DNA from: UBA1081 sp045636025
GTDB lineage: Bacteria > Bacillota > Clostridia > Oscillospirales > Acutalibacteraceae
DNA length: 64,000 nucleotides
Reading direction: 5' to 3'
Assembly: GCA_045636025.1 (NCBI GenBank)
Contig: JAZTWP010000029.1
Span: forward strand, 1-64,000
Below, one piece after another: positions 9,033-17,657 of this stretch (position 1 is its first letter; the number at the start of each line of letters is the position of its first letter). Under the pieces are notes generated by a model. It made no database searches. It was not told the origin of the DNA and saw only the letters and a list, made by a program, of their open reading frames with translations. The position numbers were made by a program, and so were the translations under genes.

Positions 9033-9692
9033 TTACATGGGGTTATACATATTGGGTGTGTATAAGGGAGCGGGGCCGGGGCCATACTGGTTGTTGCCGT
9101 CGCTGTCCTTAAGAAGCTGAATGAGAACAAGGATAGGACCTGCAAGGGGGATAAGGCACATAAAGTAGTAAGCACCTGACTTGCCTGTGTCGTGGAATCT
9201 TCTTACCATAACAGCAAGAGAAGGAATGAAGAATGCAATACCTGCAATCCAGCCTACAACGGGGATAAGACCGCAGAGGAATGTAAAGAGAACTGTCCAC
9301 CAGAATTCGCTCTTTGAAGCTCTGCCGTTGAAGTTAGCATAGTTCTTGAAGTAAAGCTGAACAGCTGTCTTAAAGTCAACGTTGCCGTGGTTAGCAAGTG
9401 AGTTGTCGTTAGACTGAGGAGCAGCCTGGTACTGGGGAGCTGCCTGATACTGGGGAGCAGCCTGATACTGAGGTGCAGCCTGATACTGAGGTGCAGCCTG
9501 GTACTGAGGAGCTGCCTGATACTGAGGAGCTGCCTGAGGAGCGGGTGCTGCCTGGGGAGCAGGAGCTGCCTGGGGCTGATTGAGATCAAACATGCCAACT
9601 GTCTTTTCGTCTTCTGTTACAACGGGAGTACCGCAAGCAGGACAAAAAGTAACGTTGGGAGCAAGCTGAGCGTTACAATTTTTACAATTCAT
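9033..9692 (-). CDS. Zinc-ribbon DUF805 membrane protein with AAPQYQ repeats
   Basis: 219 aa. An N-terminal zinc ribbon (Cys3, Cys6, Cys17, Cys20) is followed by an Ala/Pro/Gln/Tyr linker of two AAPAPQ and about six AAPQYQ repeats (about 40-90). The C-terminal half is a DUF805 domain: YFKNYANFNGRASKSEFWW, three hydrophobic helices and the RRFHDTGKSG motif. DUF805 proteins are small inner-membrane proteins of unknown function. The zinc ribbon suggests a protein or nucleic acid contact on the cytoplasmic side. AGGAGG lies 7 bases before ATG. Repeat copy number is expected to vary between strains. Confidence 0.88.
   Translation of the reverse strand: MNCKNCNAQLAPNVTFCPACGTPVVTEDEKTVGMFDLNQPQAAPAPQAAPAPQAAPQYQAAPQYQAAPQYQAAPQYQAAPQYQAAPQYQAAPQSNDNSLANHGNVDFKTAVQLYFKNYANFNGRASKSEFWWTVLFTFLCGLIPVVGWIAGIAFFIPSLAVMVRRFHDTGKSGAYYFMCLIPLAGPILVLIQLLKDSDGNNQYGPGPAPLYTPNMYNPM
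9421..9540 (-). repeat. In-frame 18-bp tandem repeat
   Basis: About six tandem 18-bp units encode AAPQYQ inside the DUF805 gene, with third-position differences between units. Neighbouring shorter units encode AAPAPQ. Confidence 0.85.
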
Positions 9693-9873
9693 AAGAGAAC
9701 CTCCTAAAATTGAATAGTATTATAAATACAAAACTATTTACAAAAACAATTATAGCACTTTTGTACATATTGTCAATACAAAATACGCATTTTATAGTCA
9801 TAAAAATTCAAAATTATACATAATTATTATATTACAATGATTATTTATACAGAACTGAAAAAATAAGTTTTTA

Positions 9874-9910
9874 AGAAAAAAACGGAAACAGACAATAAAA
9901 TCCGTTTCCG
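9874..9910 (-). terminator. Terminator of the OFA-type carrier gene
   Basis: On the minus strand arms CGGAAAC and GTTTCCG around an AT loop are followed by a T run, 13 bp past the stop codon. The remaining gap to 9693 is AT-rich with no feature seen. Confidence 0.7.
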
Positions 9911-9922
9911 CTGTTTTTGAAA

Positions 9923-11143
9923 TCAAGGTTTTCTGATTGTGAAGTTGAGTCCCAGTGCACCAACAGCAAGTACAAGAAGCATAATAAATGGAGCTGTGTA
10001 ACTTCCGCTTGAAATAAGAAGGCTGTTGCTGAATGATGCAATAAACGCTGCTGCAATCAGATTGAAGTTTGTGATGCTGTAGTTTGTAGGGAAGTGCTTC
10101 TGACCGTAGAAAGAAGCTGAAAATGCAGAGGTAACCGTGGGGCAGGCACCGTATGAAAGTCCGGTAAGGCAAAGACCTGCAATGCAAACGGGGAGTGAGT
10201 GAATATTTACCGCAAGAAGAGTGATTCCTGCCGCAACAATAGTGAGAATGTTTGCGGCAATCATAGTTGTGCGTCTGCCGAGAAGGTCATAGACAGCACC
10301 TGTGATAATTCTGCCCAGACCGTTGCAAACAGACAGCACACCGACAAGTGTTGTTGCAAGTGCAGGTGCCGCATCAACAGAAAGAACAAGGTCTCTTGCA
10401 AAGCTGATAACTGAATTGCCGACTGCTGTCATAAATGCCATTGTTACAAAAGCTCTCCAGAAAGTGAAGCTTTTAAGCATCTCTGCAGTTGTGAAATCAC
10501 GTACTTCAAAAGATTCTTTTTTAACGGCTTTTGTGTTTTTGGGAGCAGGAAGCACGGTATCTTTATCAGGACGGCGGAGAATGAGTCCTGCAATAATAAG
10601 CACGACAGCCAGCACAATACCAAGAAGAACATAAGTCTTGCTCCAGCCGAAAGCTGGATTTTCAAAAAGAACGCTTACAGCATTGCCGAGAAGGAGAGTG
10701 CTGATGCCGAAACCGAGCATAAGACAGCCTGAACAGAAACCTTTTCTGTCAGGGAACCAGGCGCATACTGTTGAAACCACAACGTTGTAGCAGATACCTA
10801 TACCTGAACCTGCAAGGAATGCATAGCTGATGTAAAGCATATAGAGCATTTCTGCATTAAGAAATCCTGTGATGATAAAACCTGCACCCACAAGAAGTCC
10901 TGCAAGTATGAGTGTGATTTTAGGTCCTGCTTTTTTGCAGATAAGACTTCCCGCAAAAGCACCAAGACAGAAGAAACACATTGTAAGTGTGAAGTTGAAT
11001 GCGAGAGAAGAATCGCTCCATTCAAAAACAGACTTGAACGGAATCTTGAGAATTGACCAGGCGTATAAAACACCTGAAAACAGCATTGAAAAAACACCGA
11101 TCGCCAGATATAACCAACGCACGGATGTTGATTTTGTGTTCAT
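9923..11143 (-). CDS. MFS transporter, OFA (oxalate/formate antiporter-like) family
   Basis: 406 aa with about twelve hydrophobic helices. The N-terminal helix LYLAIGVFSMLFSGVLYAWSIL with the following FxWS region and FCLGAFAGSL, and the LSVCNGLGRIITGAVYDLLGRR loop between helices 8 and 9, match the OFA family of carboxylate carriers (oxalate/formate, YhjX-like). A monocarboxylate substrate is likely but cannot be fixed. AAGGAG lies 9 bases before ATG. The gene is alone, divergent from the flavoprotein gene at 11278. Confidence 0.85.
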   Translation of the reverse strand: MNTKSTSVRWLYLAIGVFSMLFSGVLYAWSILKIPFKSVFEWSDSSLAFNFTLTMCFFCLGAFAGSLICKKAGPKITLILAGLLVGAGFIITGFLNAEMLYMLYISYAFLAGSGIGICYNVVVSTVCAWFPDRKGFCSGCLMLGFGISTLLLGNAVSVLFENPAFGWSKTYVLLGIVLAVVLIIAGLILRRPDKDTVLPAPKNTKAVKKESFEVRDFTTAEMLKSFTFWRAFVTMAFMTAVGNSVISFARDLVLSVDAAPALATTLVGVLSVCNGLGRIITGAVYDLLGRRTTMIAANILTIVAAGITLLAVNIHSLPVCIAGLCLTGLSYGACPTVTSAFSASFYGQKHFPTNYSITNFNLIAAAFIASFSNSLLISSGSYTAPFIMLLVLAVGALGLNFTIRKP

Positions 11144-11231
11144 AAGATAACTCCTTGAGTTTAGTCAGTAAATAAAGGTAGTATATCATAAATACAAAGA
11201 TTTTGCAACATTATACCAGTATGAATTTTTG

Positions 11232-11260
11232 TTGACTTGATATTGCGGATATATTATATT
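11232..11260 (+). promoter_or_regulatory. Sigma-A type promoter
   Basis: TTGACT (11232-11237) and TATATT (11255-11260) with a 17-bp spacer, ending 17 bp before the flavoprotein ATG, so the leader would be very short. Confidence 0.75.
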
Positions 11261-11277
11261 AATATCAGGTGATGAAA

Positions 11278-12570
11278 ATGAAAAAAGTTATTATTGCAGG
11301 GGCAGGTATCGGCGGATTATCCGCAGCGGTGAATCTTGCAAAAAACGGTTTTGATGTTACCGTGATTGAGTCAAAACAGAAAAAAGAGCTTGGCTATGAC
11401 TGGCGTGACACTATTCTTAAAGAGATTTTTGATCGTGCGGATATTTCTGTGCCCGATGATTCTCATTTTGAGCCTCACGTCAAAGTCTGTTACAGAAATC
11501 CCGATAAAAGCCGTAAGCTTGTGTCACTTCTGGAGCCTGACAAAAGAGTTGTTTCTGTTGACAGAAAGTTTCTTGCAGCACATCTTGTTGCAGAGGCAGA
11601 AAAGTACTCGGTAAAGTTTATTTTCGGCACAGAAATTAAGTCTGCGCTGTATTCAGACGGCAGAGTAGTCGGTGTTAAAACTTCAGACGGTGAGTTTTAT
11701 TCAGACCTTGTTATTGATTCGGCCGGAATTCAGTCTGCGGTGCGTAATTCTCTTCCCGAATCTGCGGGCGTATGCAAAGGCACTCCGAAAACAGACACGC
11801 TTTACACCTACAGAGCATATTATGAAAGAATTACTGACGAAATGTCTGACCCTCCGTTTCATTTTTACTTTTATCATATGGGAAGAAAGGGTATTGACTG
11901 GGTCATTACTCATAAAGATTATATAGATATTCTTGTGGGCAGTTTTTCTCCTCTTACCGATAAAGAGATTGAAGATGCCGTCAATGATTTCAGAGAAGAA
12001 TTTCCCTATATGGGCACTAAGATTCTCAGAGGCGGTCAGATGTCAAGAATTCCTCTTGGCAGAACACTTCCCGTTATTGTCTGTGACGGTTATGCGGCTG
12101 TTGGCGACAGTGCTGTTATGATTGAACCTCTCAGCGGCTCGGGTATTTCTCAGAGTATGCTCGGCGGTAAAATTCTTGCTGATACTGTTACCGCAAATGC
12201 TACGGGTGAACTGACAAAAGAAGTTCTGTGGAAGTATCAGTACAGATATTTCAAGGAGTTTGCAGAGAAAAATATCCCCGATGATATCATAAAAGGTTTT
12301 TTAAGCTATACAAGTGCCGAGGAGCTTGATTATCTTGTGAAGAGCCGTATTCTTACAGAAAAGGAGTTTTCGGGCGGTTCGGATATAAAACTCACTTTCG
12401 GTGATATTATAACAAAGGTCGGTGCATTATTAAGACGACCCGTGCTCATAAAAAAACTTCTTACAATAGCAAAAAGCCTTATGAAATATAAAAAAGTCTG
12501 TGCTTCAATGCCTTCTGAGTATGACAGAGCGGCAATTGAAAAATGGCAGAGGTCATATGTTGAATTTTAA
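11278..12570 (+). CDS. FAD-dependent oxidoreductase, geranylgeranyl reductase-like
   Basis: 431 aa from the ATG at 11278; AGGTGA lies 5 bases before it, while the in-frame GTG at 11269 and ATG at 11272 overlap that site. An N-terminal Rossmann dinucleotide fold (GAGIGGLSAAVNLAKNG) and a second FAD motif YAAVGDSAVMIEPLSGSGI near residue 270 define a PHBH/geranylgeranyl-reductase-like flavoprotein. Such enzymes saturate isoprenoid double bonds or hydroxylate aromatics. The C-terminal 120 residues are helical and family-variable. With egsA 2.3 kb away an ether or isoprenoid lipid role is tempting, but substrate is unknown. Confidence 0.8.
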   Translation: MKKVIIAGAGIGGLSAAVNLAKNGFDVTVIESKQKKELGYDWRDTILKEIFDRADISVPDDSHFEPHVKVCYRNPDKSRKLVSLLEPDKRVVSVDRKFLAAHLVAEAEKYSVKFIFGTEIKSALYSDGRVVGVKTSDGEFYSDLVIDSAGIQSAVRNSLPESAGVCKGTPKTDTLYTYRAYYERITDEMSDPPFHFYFYHMGRKGIDWVITHKDYIDILVGSFSPLTDKEIEDAVNDFREEFPYMGTKILRGGQMSRIPLGRTLPVIVCDGYAAVGDSAVMIEPLSGSGISQSMLGGKILADTVTANATGELTKEVLWKYQYRYFKEFAEKNIPDDIIKGFLSYTSAEELDYLVKSRILTEKEFSGGSDIKLTFGDIITKVGALLRRPVLIKKLLTIAKSLMKYKKVCASMPSEYDRAAIEKWQRSYVEF

Positions 12571-12572
12571 TC

Positions 12573-12604
12573 AAAAAAAGGACATCAGCCGATGTCCTTT
12601 TTTT
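12573..12604. terminator. Bidirectional terminator
   Basis: A perfect 14-bp stem made of an A run plus GGACATC and GATGTCC plus a T run, loop AGCC. It separates the flavoprotein gene from the convergent GH84 gene. Confidence 0.93.
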
Positions 12605-12607
12605 TGA

Positions 12608-14167
12608 TTAAATTGTGATTCCGAATGCATTTCTGAGTTCTGTTCTTACGTCAACATCCTCACAGAGTTTTGCGGGGTTTGCATAATAACGGTCAAGAAT
12701 TTCACCCAATTCCGGAATAAGAGCTGTGTTGCAGGTTTTAAGGAATTCAAGAAGTTTTTCCATAAATTCACAGCCGATGTAGAATTTTACTGACCACTTT
12801 GTAAGCTCTTTGCAGATTGGGTGATCCCCCTGAAGGAATTCTTTGCAGTTTCTCATTCTTCTTATGTAATCATCTGCTTTTTCAAAAGCCTTTGCCTTGT
12901 TGCCTGCCTTGTAAATACGCATCATTTCATTGAATTCCTTGTACATACGGCCTGAGGGAACGTCCATAAGACAAGATGTGCAAAGGTGGTCTGCAAATAC
13001 AATGAAATCGTCAGCAGCATCGCCCACAATCTGTCTGATTGCAGCTTCCCAGGATTTCTGAGGGTTGTAATTTTCGCTGTCCCAGAGGTAATCTGCAATT
13101 GTGATAAGAGGAATCTTTGAGCACTCTGCATATTCCATACAGTTTGCAATTATACCTTGAGAATATTTGTAAAGGTCGGGGTCTCTGCCGATTATGGGAT
13201 AAATATGCATTTCATTGAACATTGCACAGTCATTAACAGGGTAGTTGTCCCAGTAAAGAGGCTTGTGACGAGTGTTTTCAATAAAATCAACAGCCTCTCT
13301 GCTTGTAAGCTCTCTTGAGCAGATATCTCTGCCTGTCCAGAAAACAGAAATCATGGGAGAAATGTTTCTGCCGAGCTTTGCAATGTAGTATTCATTGCCC
13401 TTGCCGTGATAGAGAGTGGGGCAGATTGTAAGTCTTACTGACGGGTCAATTGCAAGAATCGCATCGTGATATTTTTCAATAAGGTCAATATGAGCATTTA
13501 CGGTTTCGCCGTAAAGAGCCTTGTCGTCTTCAAAAATCAGATCTTCATCAATATCGTCAAGAAGGAGACCGAAGTGACGGATGCCGATTGAATAAAGCTG
13601 TTTTGTTTTCTCCATAAGAGTTGTGAATTCTGCAGGGTCAGAATATCTTACAGAAAGTCCGGGAGCAACGCACCAGCAGAAATTCATAAAATATGTCTTT
13701 GCTGCATCAACAAGCTCTTTGAGTTTCATAAGGTCTGCTTCGGGATAAAGGTCACGCCACAGCTCTCTGTGATAAAGGTCATCTTTGGGGCCGTAATAAA
13801 CGGTGTTCATTCTGCTTTTTGCCATAAGCGTCATAATTGACTGACGCTTGTCGTGACTCCAGGGTGTGCCGTAGAACCCCTCAATATATCCTCTTGTTTC
13901 AAATGTGGGAGCGCAGGTGTATTCACCATCTGCAAGGCAAGATTCTCTTATACGCTTAGCCGCATCGCAAAGCGCATAGAACGCACTTTTTTCACCTGAA
14001 CATTCAATTTTCAGGTTTTTGCCGCTTACGGTGAGAATATATTTTTCATCGGTAATTCTGTGAGTTCTTTTGCAGTAACATGTTTTTCTTGTGTCTGATA
14101 CTGTGAATTCGGTATTGTAGCCCTCAAGCTCGGGAAACAGCTCTGTGATATTCAGATTCTTTAACAT
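12608..14167 (-). CDS. GH84 beta-N-acetylglucosaminidase
   Basis: 519 aa. Residues about 90-350 hold the GH84 catalytic barrel: TRGYIEGFYGTPWSHDKR (91-108), NTVYYGPKDD (121-130), and the paired catalytic aspartates Asp204-Asp205 in LLLDDID, which act by substrate-assisted catalysis. These enzymes release GlcNAc (or act on hyaluronan-like or O-GlcNAc substrates). The N-terminal about 85 residues resemble the small GH20b-like domain usual in the family. No signal peptide, no carbohydrate-binding modules: a short, cytoplasmic form, in contrast to large secreted clostridial NagJ/NagH. The C-terminal part is helical. It is divergent from the GH36-like gene, so both may serve host-glycan or mucin fragments. 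Confidence 0.92.
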   Translation of the reverse strand: MLKNLNITELFPELEGYNTEFTVSDTRKTCYCKRTHRITDEKYILTVSGKNLKIECSGEKSAFYALCDAAKRIRESCLADGEYTCAPTFETRGYIEGFYGTPWSHDKRQSIMTLMAKSRMNTVYYGPKDDLYHRELWRDLYPEADLMKLKELVDAAKTYFMNFCWCVAPGLSVRYSDPAEFTTLMEKTKQLYSIGIRHFGLLLDDIDEDLIFEDDKALYGETVNAHIDLIEKYHDAILAIDPSVRLTICPTLYHGKGNEYYIAKLGRNISPMISVFWTGRDICSRELTSREAVDFIENTRHKPLYWDNYPVNDCAMFNEMHIYPIIGRDPDLYKYSQGIIANCMEYAECSKIPLITIADYLWDSENYNPQKSWEAAIRQIVGDAADDFIVFADHLCTSCLMDVPSGRMYKEFNEMMRIYKAGNKAKAFEKADDYIRRMRNCKEFLQGDHPICKELTKWSVKFYIGCEFMEKLLEFLKTCNTALIPELGEILDRYYANPAKLCEDVDVRTELRNAFGITI

Positions 14168-14297
14168 TAAGAAATCCTCCTGTCAATAGATATGACTTTA
14201 TTATATATATAATTTTAACAAAATTCAACCCGTAGACAAAAATACTTTTTTATGTTATAATCAAAAATATCTGATTATGAGAAAAGAGGGAGTGTAT

Positions 14298-15806
14298 ATG
14301 TTTTTTGATATAAAAGATTTTTCAGCAAAAATTATCTGTGAAAATGATGTTGTTGACACCGTCATTGAAACAGATGTGACAGAAAATGAAATTGCATTAT
14401 ATATTCAGGCAGAAAATGATAAGCCTGAGTTTGTGGAGCTTAACTGGGCATTTGATTCTGCAGATGATATCTTTGTACTCGGTGATGCATGGGAAAGAAG
14501 CTACGGTGACCTTGAATTCAGAAAAATTTCAGATAATGACAGATATATGCCATGGTATTTCATCGCAACAGACAAAAAACAGAGTTTCTGCTTCGGTGTA
14601 AAGACTCAGCCCAATTCTTTTGTAAGTTTCCGCTATGATAAAAACGGTATTACAGCTCTTGTGGACTGTCGTAACGGCGGATGCGGTGTGCATCTTAACG
14701 GAAGAAAGCTCTGTCTTGCAACTTTTGTAAAGGCTGAATACGATAATGCAGAAATTCTCCCGTGTCTTACAGATTACTGCAGAAAAATCTGCGTGAGCAC
14801 AATTCTTCCAAAAGAAAAAATCTACGGCGCAAACAACTGGTATTATGCATACGGAAAAAGCAGTTATGAAGAAATTGTTGCTGATGCAAAACTTCAGGTT
14901 GAACTTGCAGAGGGTATTGAAAATAAGCCTTTCCAGGTTATTGATGACGGTTGGCAGCTTTATTCCTGCGCAGGTCCCTGGCTTCCCAATGAAAAATTCG
15001 GTGATATGAAAAAGCTTGCCGATGAAATTAAAGAAATCGGTGCAAGACCCGGTATCTGGGTGCGTTTCTTGCGAAATAAGGCTGAATCAATCACGGAAGA
15101 AATGAAGATTCAGAGGAATGATGGCAAAGAGAAATATCTTGATCCCACAAGACCTGATGTGCAGAAGCTTATCAGAGCAGATATTGAAATGATCAAAGGC
15201 TGGGGATATGAACTTCTCAAGCACGATTTCACAACAGCAGACCTTTTCGGCTGTTTCGGCGGTGCAGACAACGGCACAATAACAAAACACGACAACTGGC
15301 ATTTTTATGACAAGACAAAAACAAGTGCAGAGATAACTCTTGACCTTTACAGACTTATAAAAGATGCTGCAGGAGATATGCTTATTATCGGCTGTAACAC
15401 AGTTTCACACCTTTGTGCAGGTCTTGTTGAAATCAATCGTACCGGTGACGACACAAGCGGCAGAGAATGGGAAAGAACACCTAGAATGGGTGTAAATACT
15501 CTTGCATTCCGTCTTGCTCAGAATGAAATTTTCTATATGTGCGATGCTGACTGTGTAGGCATTGTCAAGGAATGTCCCTGGGAGAATAACAAACAGTGGC
15601 TTCATCTTCTTTCTTACTCAAACACTCCGCTGTTTGCTTCCTGCAATAACACAATTGACGAAGAGCAGAGAAAAGATATAAATACTGCATACAAAGTTTT
15701 CCACGAGCCTCATACATTCAGACCCGTTGATATTTATGAAGAAAAAACACCCAAAGAATGGCTCATCGACGGTGAAATTGTAACATACGACTGGAAAAAT
15801 AACTGA
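14298..15806 (+). CDS. GH36-like alpha-galactosidase family protein
   Basis: 502 aa from the ATG at 14298; AGAGGGAG lies 5 bases before it, so the ATG at 14277 was not used. The clan GH-D barrel is visible: FQVIDDGWQ (about residue 218), an ARPGIWVRF strand, then LKHDFTT with the candidate nucleophile Asp and NRTGDDTS with the candidate acid/base Asp. These enzymes hydrolyse alpha-galactosides or alpha-N-acetylgalactosaminides. An N-terminal beta-rich region of about 170 residues precedes the barrel. No signal peptide. It is shorter than typical GH36 (about 700), so GH27/GH36-like is the safe call. Confidence 0.8.
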   Translation: MFFDIKDFSAKIICENDVVDTVIETDVTENEIALYIQAENDKPEFVELNWAFDSADDIFVLGDAWERSYGDLEFRKISDNDRYMPWYFIATDKKQSFCFGVKTQPNSFVSFRYDKNGITALVDCRNGGCGVHLNGRKLCLATFVKAEYDNAEILPCLTDYCRKICVSTILPKEKIYGANNWYYAYGKSSYEEIVADAKLQVELAEGIENKPFQVIDDGWQLYSCAGPWLPNEKFGDMKKLADEIKEIGARPGIWVRFLRNKAESITEEMKIQRNDGKEKYLDPTRPDVQKLIRADIEMIKGWGYELLKHDFTTADLFGCFGGADNGTITKHDNWHFYDKTKTSAEITLDLYRLIKDAAGDMLIIGCNTVSHLCAGLVEINRTGDDTSGREWERTPRMGVNTLAFRLAQNEIFYMCDADCVGIVKECPWENNKQWLHLLSYSNTPLFASCNNTIDEEQRKDINTAYKVFHEPHTFRPVDIYEEKTPKEWLIDGEIVTYDWKNN

Positions 15807-15837
15807 CCGAAAAATTTTTGAATCAAGGTGAAAAATA

Positions 15838-16866
15838 ATGCCGATTCAGCTTATCCGTCAGGATATAACAAAAATTGAATGCGATGCTATTGTGAATCCC
15901 TCCAATGAAAAACTGTATCCCACGGGCGGTACAGATCTTATGATTCATAAAGCTGCAGGAGAAAAGCTTCTTGAAGCGTGCAGAAAAATCGGTGGTTGCC
16001 CCACGGGTGAAGCTGTGATAACTCCCGCATTCAATCTTCCTTGCAGATATGTTATTCACACTGCAGGACCCGTCTGGCAGGGCGGAGGACATAATGAAGG
16101 CAAGAATCTTGTTTCCTGTTATCAGAAGAGTCTTAATCTTGCAATAGAAAACGGTTGCAGAAGTATTGCATTTCCGCTTATTTCATCGGGGCTTTACGGC
16201 TTCCCTAAAATGGATGTACTGCGTATTGCTCTTTATGCGCTGAGTGCTGTTGAATATTACAGTGATGACGACATAACTGTTTATATTGTTCTTTATGATA
16301 AAGAATCATATAAACTTGGTGAAGAGCTTTATCCCGGAATTGATGCATATATTGATGATAACTATGTTGCGGCACATTCCGTGAATTACCGCAGAAACAC
16401 ACATATGCTTGAGCGAAGACGTCGTGAAGCTGTGATGTGTGAAAGTTCTGCAATGCCTGCTCCTTGCATGCAGAGCAGTCTTGCCGAAAAGAAAAAGAGT
16501 CTTGATGAGTACATAAAGCTTGATGAATCCTTTGCAGAGAAGCTTCTTAAACTTATTGATGCAAAGGGAATGGACGATGTTGCCTGTTACAAAAGAGCAA
16601 ATGTCAGCAAACAGACCTGGCACAAACTTATGACAGACAAAAACTACAAACCGAATAAGAAAACTGCAATTTCATTTGCAATTTCTTTAATGCTGACTCT
16701 CGAGGAAACTCAGAATCTTCTTGCATCTGTAGGGTTTGTGCTGTCAGACAGCAGTCTGTTTGATGTTATAATCAAATACTGCATTGAAAATGAAAAATAC
16801 AACATTCTTGAAATTGATTCTGTGCTTTTCAAGTATGACCAGGAAACTCTTTTTTCTGTGTTGTAA
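15838..16866 (+). CDS. Macro domain fused to a helical HTH-like C-terminal domain
   Basis: 342 aa. Residues 1-165 are a macro domain: DAIVNPSNE (16-24), GGTDLMIHKAAG, PTGEAVITPAF and FPLISSGLYGFP, with the ADP-ribose-binding Asn and glycine loops kept. Macro domains bind or hydrolyse ADP-ribose adducts. A charged, disordered hinge (about 185-220) leads to a helical domain of about 110 residues with an XRE-like pattern (VACYKRANVSKQTWHKLM, then KPNKKTAISFAISLMLTLEETQNLL). The vWA gene follows 103 bp downstream in the same direction. Together they could sense or reverse ADP-ribosylation, but this is inference from domains. Confidence 0.85.
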   Translation: MPIQLIRQDITKIECDAIVNPSNEKLYPTGGTDLMIHKAAGEKLLEACRKIGGCPTGEAVITPAFNLPCRYVIHTAGPVWQGGGHNEGKNLVSCYQKSLNLAIENGCRSIAFPLISSGLYGFPKMDVLRIALYALSAVEYYSDDDITVYIVLYDKESYKLGEELYPGIDAYIDDNYVAAHSVNYRRNTHMLERRRREAVMCESSAMPAPCMQSSLAEKKKSLDEYIKLDESFAEKLLKLIDAKGMDDVACYKRANVSKQTWHKLMTDKNYKPNKKTAISFAISLMLTLEETQNLLASVGFVLSDSSLFDVIIKYCIENEKYNILEIDSVLFKYDQETLFSVL

Positions 16867-16969
16867 AAAGTCAATTGCAGATTGACCAAAGAAAAAACAA
16901 AATAAGCTATACTGTGGTTGTAAGGTTGAGAAAACCTTTCAGCCACATTTTTTTCGGAGGTAACACAAA

Positions 16970-17620
16970 ATGAAAAACAACATAACAGAACTCGTATTTA
17001 TTATTGACAACAGCGGCTCAATGGCAGGACTTGAAAGTGACACAATAGGCGGATTCAACGCAATGATTGAAAAACAGAAAAAGGAAGAGGGCAGATGCTT
17101 TGTTTCAACTGTATTTTTCAACAGTCTCACAGAAGTCATTCACGACAGAGTGAATCTTGAAGATGTAAACTCTCTTACAGACAAAGATTATCAGGTGGGC
17201 GGATGCACAGCTCTGATTGACGCTATAGGCGGTGCAATTCATCACATCGGAAATATCCATAAATACGCAAGACCTGAAGATGTGCCTGAGCATACAATGT
17301 TCATTATCACAACAGATGGTATGGAAAACGCAAGTCGCAGATATTCTGCTGAAAGAGTCAGAACAATGATAGAAAATCAGAAAAACAGATACGGCTGGGA
17401 ATTCATTTTTATCGGTGCCAATATTGATGCCGTTGAAACAGCCGCACGTTACGGAATCAATCCCGAAAGAGCCGTGAATTACAATGCCGATTCAACGGGT
17501 ACAAAGGTGCTTTATGAGTCTGTTGCTTCGGCTGTAAGTTGTGCAAGAAAGTGTAAGACTCTTGATAACAACTGGCGTGAGAATCTTGACAGAGATTTTG
17601 AAAAAAGAGGCAGAAAGTAA
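16970..17620 (+). CDS. vWA domain protein
   Basis: 216 aa, essentially one von Willebrand factor A domain. The MIDAS metal site is intact: DNSGSM (13-18), a Thr in GGCTALIDA and the Asp in ITTDGMEN. There is no signal peptide or membrane helix, so it is a cytoplasmic vWA protein of the TerF/YegL type. CGGAGG lies 9 bases before ATG. It ends in a basic tail (RDFEKRGRK). A macro-domain gene precedes it and a terminator follows. A role as a metal-dependent scaffold in a stress complex is plausible but unproven. Confidence 0.87.
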   Translation: MKNNITELVFIIDNSGSMAGLESDTIGGFNAMIEKQKKEEGRCFVSTVFFNSLTEVIHDRVNLEDVNSLTDKDYQVGGCTALIDAIGGAIHHIGNIHKYARPEDVPEHTMFIITTDGMENASRRYSAERVRTMIENQKNRYGWEFIFIGANIDAVETAARYGINPERAVNYNADSTGTKVLYESVASAVSCARKCKTLDNNWRENLDRDFEKRGRK

Positions 17621-17627
17621 TAAAAAC

Positions 17628-17656
17628 AACCTCCGATTTTTCGGAGGTTGAATTTT
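17628..17656. terminator. Bidirectional terminator
   Basis: Arms AACCTCCGA and TCGGAGGTT around a TTTT loop, with A run before and T run after, between convergent vWA and acyltransferase genes. Confidence 0.9.
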
Positions 17657-17657
17657 T

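Noticed and set aside
9421..9540. Tandem repeats as a CRISPR array
   Set aside because: Units are 18 bp, contiguous without spacers, and in frame with the DUF805 protein.
16861..16969. A promoter TTGACC/TATACT before the vWA gene
   Set aside because: The 20-bp spacer is too long for a confident sigma-A call.
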